From assembly GCF_000949865.1 (NCBI RefSeq), contig NZ_JWJH01000019.1, forward strand, positions 62,001-126,000: a stretch of DNA of 64,000 nt. Direction: 5' to 3'. Of this stretch, positions 57,678 through 64,000 are shown in pieces. The translations under genes were made by a program, and so were the position numbers. Within the stretch, counting starts at the first letter, position 1. Each line of letters starts with the position of its first letter. Source of the stretch: Rhizobium nepotum 39/7 (GTDB taxonomy: Bacteria; Pseudomonadota; Alphaproteobacteria; Rhizobiales; Rhizobiaceae). The notes beneath the pieces are model-generated. The model searched no databases, was not told where the DNA came from, and saw only the letters and a list, made by a program, of their open reading frames with translations.

Positions 57678-58622
57678 ATGCTGAACCAGATCAAGGGCCT
57701 GCACCACGTCACGTCCATGGCCGCCAGCGCGCGCCAGAATAATGGGTTTTTCACCGATACGCTCGGCCTGCGCCGGGTGAAGACGACCGTCAATTTCGAC
57801 GCGCCTGATGTCTATCATCTTTATTATGGCGATGAGGCCGGTACGCCCGGCTCCGTCATGACCTATTTTCCGTTCCCGCATATCGCCCGTGGCCGTCCCG
57901 GCACCGGCGAGGTGGGCGCCACGCTGTTTTCAGTCCCGGAAGGCTCGCTCGCCTACTGGCAGGACCGCCTCTCCAAGGCGGGCGTTGATGGTCTGAAGAC
58001 CGACGAGGCATTCGGCAACAGGCGCCTGCACTTCGCCGGGCCTGATGGCGATGGTTTCGCGCTGGTCGAGGTCAAGGATGACGCCCGCGCGCAATGGACT
58101 GGCAATGGCGTTGGCGCGGATCAGGCGATCCACGGCTTTCAGGGCGCTTCCTTGCGTCTTCGCGACGAAGGCGCGACCGCCGAGCTTCTGAAATTCATGG
58201 GTTATGAGGAAGTGGATCGTCAGGACGGCGTGCTGCGCCTCGGCATTGCCGGCGGCAATGGCGCTGACGTCATCGATATCGAGACCATGCCGAATATCTC
58301 CGGCGCGCGCCTCGGCGCGGGTTCGGTGCACCATATCGCCTTTGCGGTCGAGAACCGTGAAAAGCAGCTCGAAGTCCGCAAGGCGCTGATGGATACCGGC
58401 TATCAGGTAACCCCGGTGATCGACCGCGATTATTTCTGGGCGATCTATTTTCGCACACCCGGCGGTGTGCTGTTCGAAGTGGCCACCAACGAGCCCGGTT
58501 TTGACCGCGACGAGCATACGGCCCATCTCGGCGAGGCGCTGAAACTACCTTCCCAGCACGCGCATCTGCGCGCCCAGCTGGAAAAGCAGCTGGAGCCGCT
58601 TGGGGACGAGAAAACGGCTTAA
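57678..58622 (+). CDS. Ring-cleaving dioxygenase, MhqO-like (VOC)
   Basis: 314 residues, two VOC repeats (about 5-130 and 148-280), each with a His (LHHVTSM; VHHIAFA) and a Glu near GVLFEVATNEPG as metal ligands. It resembles MhqO, linked in Bacillus to hydroquinone and quinone tolerance. An ATG at 57678 has an AAGGGG upstream. The MhqD-like esterase gene is next, beyond a RIME-like repeat. Confidence 0.85.
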   Translation: MLNQIKGLHHVTSMAASARQNNGFFTDTLGLRRVKTTVNFDAPDVYHLYYGDEAGTPGSVMTYFPFPHIARGRPGTGEVGATLFSVPEGSLAYWQDRLSKAGVDGLKTDEAFGNRRLHFAGPDGDGFALVEVKDDARAQWTGNGVGADQAIHGFQGASLRLRDEGATAELLKFMGYEEVDRQDGVLRLGIAGGNGADVIDIETMPNISGARLGAGSVHHIAFAVENREKQLEVRKALMDTGYQVTPVIDRDYFWAIYFRTPGGVLFEVATNEPGFDRDEHTAHLGEALKLPSQHAHLRAQLEKQLEPLGDEKTA

Positions 58623-58637
58623 CCGTTCTCGCTGGCT

Positions 58638-58759
58638 TCTTCTCCCCGTCCGGGGAGAAGGTGGCCCGAAGGGTCGGATGAGGGGGCAACCTCTCAGCAT
58701 ATCTCTGGCCTAGCCCCCTCATCCCGCTGCCGCGACCTTCTCCCCGGCGGGGAGAAGAA
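58638..58759. repeat. RIME-like intergenic mosaic repeat, full copy
   Basis: Complete copy of the element cut at 1-99: two CTTCTCCCC palindromes (58638-58660 and 58737-58757) surrounding GGGTCGGATGAGGGGG and CCCCCTCATCCCGCTGCCGCG. Confidence 0.75.
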
Positions 58760-58853
58760 ACCAGCGGCGCTCGCTCGCTCCATATGGGACTCCGCTTGGC
58801 TGAAGAAGTCGTGCGGAAGCCGTTTAACCTCTCCTTCCAGAAAGGATTATCCG

Positions 58854-59468
58854 ATGAACAAGGACACATATTTCCACAAATCCCGCCCCGGCGTTGCGGG
58901 TGCGCCGCTCTTCGTGGTGCTGCACGGCACCGGCGGCGATGAGAACCAATTCTTCGATTTTGGTGCGCGGCTGTTGCCGCAGGCCACCGTCCTCTCGCCA
59001 CAGGGCGATGTCTCCGAACATGGCGCGGCGCGGTTTTTCCGGCGCACCGGTGAGGGTGTCTACGACATGGTCGATCTCCACCGGGCAACGGTCAAGATGG
59101 CGGATTTCGTGAAAGCCAACCGGGAGCATTATCAGGCCGGGCCGGTTATCGGCCTCGGCTTTTCCAATGGTGCGAATATTCTCGCCAATGTGCTGATCGA
59201 GCAGCCCGATCTGTTCGACGCCGCCGTGCTGATGCATCCGCTCATCCCGTTCGAGCCGCAGGCGGCTGCGGCCAAATCCTCGCGCCGGGTGCTGATCACG
59301 GCGGGCGAGCGTGATCCGATCTGCCCGGTGCCGCTGACCAAGGCGCTGGAGCAGAGCCTCATGGCGCAGGGCGGCACGGTGGAAACCATGTGGCATCCGG
59401 GCGGGCATGAAATCCGCTCGAACGAGATCGATGCGGTCAGGGGCTTTCTGGCGGCTTATGGGGAATAA
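58854..59468 (+). CDS. Carboxylesterase/phospholipase-like hydrolase, MhqD-like
   Basis: 204-residue alpha/beta hydrolase of the YpfH/MhqD group: HGTGGDENQF oxyanion motif, nucleophile elbow GFSNGAN, Asp in AGERDPICP and His in HPGGHEI. The ATG follows AAGGA. With the dioxygenase gene it mirrors the mhqO/mhqD set that detoxifies quinones. Confidence 0.86.
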   Translation: MNKDTYFHKSRPGVAGAPLFVVLHGTGGDENQFFDFGARLLPQATVLSPQGDVSEHGAARFFRRTGEGVYDMVDLHRATVKMADFVKANREHYQAGPVIGLGFSNGANILANVLIEQPDLFDAAVLMHPLIPFEPQAAAAKSSRRVLITAGERDPICPVPLTKALEQSLMAQGGTVETMWHPGGHEIRSNEIDAVRGFLAAYGE

Positions 59469-59562
59469 GGCGTGCGCGCGATTGTCGGTGTGGCCTTCTA
59501 CGTCAGGCGGTACCGTTACGTTGCCACGTAAGGGTTTTGGCAAAGGGTTGCACCAACTCGAC

Positions 59563-59636
59563 GTCATCCTCGGGCTTGACCCGAGGACCCACAACCGTTG
59601 AAATCAATGGATCCTCGGGTCAAGCCCGAGGATGAC
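59563..59636. repeat. Intergenic palindromic repeat (GTCATCCTCGGG type)
   Basis: Arms GTCATCCTCGGGCTTGACCC and GGGTCAAGCCCGAGGATGAC match exactly around about 35 bp, same type as 25057-25140. Confidence 0.78.
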
Positions 59637-59696
59637 GGAGGAGAGGTTTCGACACCTTCGTCCGGCATTGTGGGGTCGGGTTACTCCAACCCAGCC

Positions 59697-60281
59697 TCAG
59701 CGATACCCGCATTGCTGCAATTGCCCCTCGTAACGCAGCGCCATGTTGGCGGAGCGGCGGGCGGCTTTCTGGACGGCGGAATTGTTGCGCCAGCTTCCCT
59801 TCGCGTAACCGGCATGGCCGGAATAATAGGCAAGGTAGAGATTATAGGGGTCGTTCAGCGAAATGCCGTTTTCGCGCCGGCTCTTGGCGTGGTACCAGCC
59901 GACGAAATGGATCGCATCGGTGAAGTCCGTGCGGCTTGCCGACCAGCGGCCGGTTTCGCGCTTATAGACCTCCCATGTACCGTCCAGCGCCTGGGCATAA
60001 CCGTAAGCGGTCGACTGGCGCGTCCAGGGAATGAAGCCGAGAAGCTTGGTGCGCGGCGGGCGGGCATAGGGGCGGAAGGCGGATTCGGTGTAGATCGTCG
60101 CCATCATGACAGGCACCGGCACGCCGAATTCGCGCTCTGCCGCCTTGGCGTCGCGCCGCCAATTGTTGAAGACGCCGTTCCGCTGCTCGAAAATCGCACA
60201 GGCATTGGTCACTTGCGACGGTGCGGTCGCACAGCCGGCCAGAACAGTCATCAGAAAAACAACGGCAAATACGCCACGCAT
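59697..60281 (-). CDS. SLT-like lysozyme-fold lipoprotein
   Basis: 194 residues. Lipobox LAGC at about 15-18, then a transglycosylase-like domain with the catalytic-type Glu in ATIYTESAFRPYA and STAYGYAQALDGTWEVYKRE. The family is the small alphaproteobacterial SLT domain (SLT_4-like). It should act on, or bind, peptidoglycan at the outer membrane. The ATG at 60281 is preferred over a frame start at 60323. Confidence 0.82.
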   Translation of the reverse strand: MRGVFAVVFLMTVLAGCATAPSQVTNACAIFEQRNGVFNNWRRDAKAAEREFGVPVPVMMATIYTESAFRPYARPPRTKLLGFIPWTRQSTAYGYAQALDGTWEVYKRETGRWSASRTDFTDAIHFVGWYHAKSRRENGISLNDPYNLYLAYYSGHAGYAKGSWRNNSAVQKAARRSANMALRYEGQLQQCGYR

Positions 60282-60954
60282 CGCGGAACCCTTTCGTTCC
60301 GCTATTCTTAAATTGCTAACCATTAACGCCGGGTTTTAAGACAAGGTTAATTCAAATGCCGCCGATCAAGCGCCTGTTAACCCACTGAAAATTCCTGTGT
60401 CCGGGATGCGGCGAAACCATGGGGTAAGTGGCGCTTTTTTCCGGAAATGGCATTGGCCGCATCCCCGCGCGTCCCCGGTCTTTCAAAGCCGCTTATGATG
60501 ATCCCATCCCGGTCATCAAGCGTGCGCGCGGCGCAAGGTGGACGGGGCAGGCGGCCGAAACCGGGGAGTTTCCCGATGTCACGGTTGAGGCGGCCGGCAT
60601 ATGCCCACCTTCCAAACAGGAACCGGTTTGGCGGGCGGGTCATATGTTGAAGCCGGGGCCGCATCGACTGCAAACCCTTACCACACCATCTTATACCCCC
60701 GCAGCGATGCGGCCCCTTTATAGCTTCTCAAGCGTTGCCTCGGTTTCGGGGCGACGGTATTTGCGCATACTCGAAAAAAGCGCCCGCTGTACAAAAATGA
60801 AAACCGATAAAATTGTAGCAATCGGCTTAAAGCGGCTGAAAACAGTGCTGTGCCATTGTGGGATCACAGACAAGGAGCGGACATCCTGCAAAGACAGGGC
60901 GCTTCGAAAACAGAAATCGAGACCGGCACAAGCCGGCGGATCGCCAAACGGGGT
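60282..60954. other. Gene-free region with a strong hairpin
   Basis: About 670 bp between divergent genes, no supported coding sequence. It carries a 16-bp-stem hairpin at 60655-60716 followed by TTTATA, and near its right end an AT-rich stretch likely to be the promoter of the next gene. Confidence 0.55.
60655..60716 (+). other. Long hairpin, possible sRNA end or terminator
   Basis: GGGGCCGCATCGACTGC pairs with GCAGCGATGCGGCCCC with one bulged A, enclosing a 29-nt A/C-rich loop, then TTTATAG. Too long for a simple terminator; it may be the 3' end of a transcript arising in the gap. Confidence 0.4.
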
Positions 60955-61494
60955 ATGAAAATGCTGAAGAAGATCATTGCTGCCGCCATCTGCGGAATTG
61001 CCATTGCTTCCATGTCCACTCATGCCGATGCGGCGGGTGCCGCCGGTTTTGCCCGCAGCTTTGCCGCCGTCGAAAAAACGACGGTCGCGCAGATCGCCAT
61101 TTCCGCGCCCGGCGGTTTTGATGGTTGTGTTCTTTCCGCCGGCCAATGCGTTTCGACGATTGCCGCACCGCTGACCGGCGAACGCCGCGAGGAACTGCTG
61201 CGCGTCAACCGTGAAGTGAACGCCACCATGGGCGCGCTTGATGACTATTTCTCCGGTTTTGCAACCGATGTTCCGGCAACGCCTGCGATGAGCGCTGAGG
61301 ATTGCGGCGATTGCGCCGCGATCAAGCGAACGGCGCTTGCCGGCGCCGGCTGGTCTTCCGCAGCGCTGCGCCTCGCCTTCGCGCTTGATGATGACGGATC
61401 GCTCGAAAAAGTGCTGATCGTTACCACCGACAAGGGCGATATCGTGCTCGGAAATGCCGCTTTCTCTCCGGTTAAGCGCGAAACCGCGCTCTGA
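60955..61494 (+). CDS. Exported BTLCP-like protein lacking His and Asp
   Basis: 179 residues: signal peptide (about 1-26) and a domain resembling the bacterial transglutaminase-like cysteine proteases common in rhizobia (VNREVNATMG helix, EDCGDC at 116-120, then GWSSAALRLAFA). Cys120 is in place, but the usual GHAVL His segment reads EKVLIV (151-156) and the LDN Asp reads LGN (165-167). So it is probably not a protease. A second ATG at 60961 is possible. Confidence 0.65.
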   Translation: MKMLKKIIAAAICGIAIASMSTHADAAGAAGFARSFAAVEKTTVAQIAISAPGGFDGCVLSAGQCVSTIAAPLTGERREELLRVNREVNATMGALDDYFSGFATDVPATPAMSAEDCGDCAAIKRTALAGAGWSSAALRLAFALDDDGSLEKVLIVTTDKGDIVLGNAAFSPVKRETAL

Positions 61495-61548
61495 CCCGAA
61501 CCTTTTCATGCCTGCCAGACTGCGCCGGTTTTCCAGATCCTCACGGGA

Positions 61549-62436
61549 TCATGGAGCCGGCGATTTTTTTCGTTCCGCCACGGCAATGCCGGCCAGCGCC
61601 ATGACCAGCGCCGCGATCTGGTAGGTATGCAGGGTCTCGCTGAGCACGACGACGGAAAGCAGCGTGCCGAAGACGGGTACGAGATTTATGAAAAGGCCGG
61701 CACGGTTGGCGCCGATCTGCTCCACGCCCTTGATGAAGAAGATCTGCGCCACCAACGAGGCGAAGATGGCGGCATAAAACACCAGCACCCAGCCTTTTTG
61801 ATCCGGCCAGATCACATTATCCTGCGACATCTCCCAGAAAATCAGCGGCACCGAGCTGACGAGTGCGAAAAAGGCGGGGATCGCCATCAGCGTGCGCCAG
61901 TCAACGGCGGGTTTCCAGCGCAGGATGACGGTGTAGATGGCATAGACCAGCACGGCGAGCAGCATGATGGCGTCGCCCGCATTCATTTCCAGCTGCAGCA
62001 GCGATACGGGATCGCCATGCGAGGCGAGAAGCGCCACACCGGCAATGGTGAGACAGAAACCGGCGATCTGGCCGAACAGCACGCGGGTGCGGAACAGGAC
62101 GAAGTTCAGCACGAATATGACCATGGGAATGCCCGCCTGGATGACGGCGGCATTGATGGCGGAGGTGTGTTGCAGCGCCGTGTAGAGAAAGACGTTGAAG
62201 GCGGTGTAGCCGACGCTGCCGAGCACGAAGAAATAGGGCAGGCGTTTTTTCACCACCGGCCAGTCCTTAATGAGCTGCGGCACGGAAATGGCGAAGATGA
62301 TGGCGACGGCGAAGACCCACCGCAGGAAGGTGAAGGCCATGGGGCTGATGTGGCCGACGGCGAGCTTTCCGGCAACGGTGTTGCCGCCCCAGCAGAGCGT
62401 GGCGATGATGAGGGCGATATAGGCTTTCGAAGGCAC
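61549..62436 (-). CDS. EamA-family (DMT) transporter
   Basis: 295 residues, ten predicted helices in two EamA repeats (ATLCWGGNTVAGKLAV at the start of the first; LAVLVYAIYTVIL at the second). Such carriers export amino acids or metabolites. A GTG at 62436 gives a normal-length protein; the frame runs upstream to 62574 without family-like residues. Confidence 0.85.
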   Translation of the reverse strand: MPSKAYIALIIATLCWGGNTVAGKLAVGHISPMAFTFLRWVFAVAIIFAISVPQLIKDWPVVKKRLPYFFVLGSVGYTAFNVFLYTALQHTSAINAAVIQAGIPMVIFVLNFVLFRTRVLFGQIAGFCLTIAGVALLASHGDPVSLLQLEMNAGDAIMLLAVLVYAIYTVILRWKPAVDWRTLMAIPAFFALVSSVPLIFWEMSQDNVIWPDQKGWVLVFYAAIFASLVAQIFFIKGVEQIGANRAGLFINLVPVFGTLLSVVVLSETLHTYQIAALVMALAGIAVAERKKSPAP

Positions 62437-62679
62437 GCTGATGTTTCGCTTCTTCAAGGGGGGCGGAAAAACGAGAGGGGGTGAACGGCGGCCTCGCGCC
62501 CGCGCTTGTCCTCCCCACGGGGCGAGATAATGCGGAATTCGGCATTTTGTCACGGAAAAAGCAAAATTCACCATAAGAAACAGGGTCGCTTTCCGTAAAA
62601 CAACACAGTATACATTCGCGGGTTTGGGTTTCCCATCGGGTTATCGGGCGCGCAAGCGCCATGAGCAGGAAAGCAAGAA

Positions 62680-63978
62680 ATGACGAATGTTGTGGTGGTC
62701 GGCTCGCAATGGGGCGACGAAGGCAAAGGCAAGATTGTCGACTGGCTGTCCGAGCGGGCAGATGTCGTCGTGCGGTATCAGGGCGGCCACAATGCCGGCC
62801 ATACGCTTGTCATCGATGGCATCAGCTACAAGCTTTCGCTTCTGCCTTCCGGCGTCGTGCGTCCCGGCAAACTCGCCGTCATCGGTAATGGCGTCGTGGT
62901 CGATCCGCATGCGCTGATTGCTGAAATCGGCCGTCTGGAAGTGCAGGGCGTCACGGTAACGCCTGAAAACCTGCGCATTGCCGACAATGCCACGCTCATT
63001 CTTTCCCTGCATCGCGAGCTGGACGGCATGCGTGAAGACGCCGCCTCCAACAGCGGCACCAAGATCGGCACCACGCGTCGCGGCATCGGCCCGGCTTACG
63101 AAGACAAGGTCGGCCGCCGCGCCATCCGCGTCATGGATCTTGCCGACATGGAGGCGCTTTCCGCCAAGGTCGATCGCATCCTGACACATCACAACGCCCT
63201 TCGCCGTGGTTTCAGCGCCGCTGAAGTCTCGCATGAGACCATCATGGAAGAGTTGAGCTCGGTTGCCGAGCGCATCCTGCCGTTCAGCGAAACCGTGTGG
63301 CTGCTGCTCGACAAGAAGCGCCGGGCCGGTGCACGCATCCTGTTCGAAGGCGCACAGGGTTCGCTGCTCGATATCGACCACGGCACCTATCCTTACGTGA
63401 CCTCTTCCAACACGGTTGCCGGCCAGGCCGCTGCCGGTTCGGGCATGGGTCCGGGTTCGCTCGGCTATATTCTCGGCATCACCAAGGCCTATACGACCCG
63501 TGTGGGCGAAGGCCCGTTCCCGACCGAGCTGCATGACGAGATCGGCCAGTTCCTGGGCGAAAAGGGCCATGAATTCGGCACCGTCACCGGCCGCAAGCGC
63601 CGCTGCGGCTGGTTCGATGCGGCACTGGTGCGCCAGTCGGTCGCCACCAACGGCATTACCGGCATCGCGCTGACCAAGCTTGACGTTCTCGACGGTCTGG
63701 ATGAGCTGAAAATCTGCGTCGGCTACAAGCTCGACGGCCAGGAAATCGACCATCTTCCGGCAAGCCAGGGCGCGCAGGCGCGCGTCGAGCCGATTTACGT
63801 CACGCTGGAAGGCTGGAAAGAATCTACCGTCGGTGCCCGAAAATGGGCGGATTTGCCTGCTCAGGCAATCAAATATGTCCGTCAGGTCGAGGAATTGATC
63901 GGTGCGCCTGTCGCGCTTCTGTCGACAAGTCCGGAGCGTGACGACACCATACTTGTGACTGATCCGTTTGAGGACTAA
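62680..63978 (+). CDS. purA: Adenylosuccinate synthetase
   Basis: 432 residues, full length. The P-loop-like [11 protein letters not shown] (9-19, with catalytic Asp13), the His of GGHNAGHT (41), GPAYEDK and the C-terminal base-binding loop [10 protein letters not shown], and [10 protein letters not shown], are intact. It joins IMP and aspartate with GTP in AMP synthesis. Behind AGGAAAG. Confidence 0.97.
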   Translation: MTNVVVVGSQWGDEGKGKIVDWLSERADVVVRYQGGHNAGHTLVIDGISYKLSLLPSGVVRPGKLAVIGNGVVVDPHALIAEIGRLEVQGVTVTPENLRIADNATLILSLHRELDGMREDAASNSGTKIGTTRRGIGPAYEDKVGRRAIRVMDLADMEALSAKVDRILTHHNALRRGFSAAEVSHETIMEELSSVAERILPFSETVWLLLDKKRRAGARILFEGAQGSLLDIDHGTYPYVTSSNTVAGQAAAGSGMGPGSLGYILGITKAYTTRVGEGPFPTELHDEIGQFLGEKGHEFGTVTGRKRRCGWFDAALVRQSVATNGITGIALTKLDVLDGLDELKICVGYKLDGQEIDHLPASQGAQARVEPIYVTLEGWKESTVGARKWADLPAQAIKYVRQVEELIGAPVALLSTSPERDDTILVTDPFED

Positions 63979-64000
63979 TGTCCTCGACGATCTAGATTCA

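Noticed and set aside
60655..60716. tmRNA, 6S RNA or RNase P RNA in the gap
   Set aside because: No tRNA-like acceptor/T arm, no RNase P core sequences and no 6S-like open bubble could be recognised.
60428..60958. 176-residue plus-strand frame in the 60.3-60.95 kb gap
   Set aside because: GTG start without a ribosome-binding site, no domain, low-complexity Pro/Arg/Ser composition, and it runs through the strong hairpin.

Overview
The window is a gene-dense, high-GC stretch of chromosome from an alphaproteobacterium of the Rhizobiaceae, most likely Agrobacterium or a close Rhizobium relative. Pointers are the rhizobial-type intergenic palindromes (a RIME-like mosaic element at 1-99 and 58638-58759, and several shorter palindromes ending in a GATGACGG-like tail), the hmuTUV heme-uptake locus with HutX-like and IsdG-like partners, a rut operon, a full tct transporter and regulator set, and frequent TTG and GTG starts behind strong Shine-Dalgarno sequences. 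I see no prophage, IS element, CRISPR array or rRNA operon; one tRNA-Gly(GCC) is present. The species call is inference.

Layout. 155-4616: a D-amino-acid/peptide module with an S12 D-aminopeptidase, a LysR regulator, a D-amino acid aminotransferase and a DmpA-type self-processing aminopeptidase. 4749-11608: a carbohydrate ABC importer (binding protein, two permeases, ATPase) with a PfkB sugar kinase, a FadR-type GntR regulator and a DHDPS/NAL-family aldolase, all on the minus strand. 11891-12502: heme oxygenase. 12967-17192: rutABCDEF for pyrimidine-ring nitrogen salvage, preceded by a near-consensus sigma-54 promoter and a 39-bp palindrome. 17326-20365: pntA-pntB transhydrogenase. 20553-25011: an MFS symporter with a large extra loop, asd, and an MltB-like transglycosylase. 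25175-29647: carbonic anhydrase, pyridoxal kinase, a phospholipase D/cardiolipin-synthase gene with an endonuclease/exonuclease/phosphatase partner, and a 63-residue protein.

29940-36329: a MexEF-like RND efflux operon headed by an alpha/beta-hydrolase homologue that has lost its catalytic residues, with a divergent LysR gene. 36352-39497: LysR, DHA1 exporter, aldo/keto reductase. 39654-41386: tRNA-Gly, a small protein, dps and a small lipoprotein. 41517-48044: tctCBA tricarboxylate transporter, an AfuA/PgtC-like binding protein and the tctDE two-component system. 48057-48663: a RelE-like toxin/antitoxin pair whose genes overlap by 47 nt. 48709-57506: purU, a META/YbaY protein, a heme module (hutX-like, IsdG-like monooxygenase, divergent hmuTUV), YbaN, glyoxalase, ung and a siderophore-interacting protein. 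57678-59468: an MhqO/MhqD-like pair for quinone or aromatic electrophile defence. 59697-63978: an SLT-like lipoprotein, a degenerate BTLCP-like secreted protein, an EamA exporter and purA, which ends 22 nt before the window edge.

Main themes are nitrogen scavenging (D-amino acids, pyrimidines), carbon import (sugar ABC, Tct), iron and heme handling (two unrelated heme-degrading enzymes, HmuTUV, Dps, SIP), and detoxification or efflux. The least explained parts are the rut control region, the pseudo-hydrolase in the efflux operon, the BTLCP-like protein without its His and Asp, and a gene-free 670-bp stretch near 60.3-60.95 kb carrying a strong hairpin.
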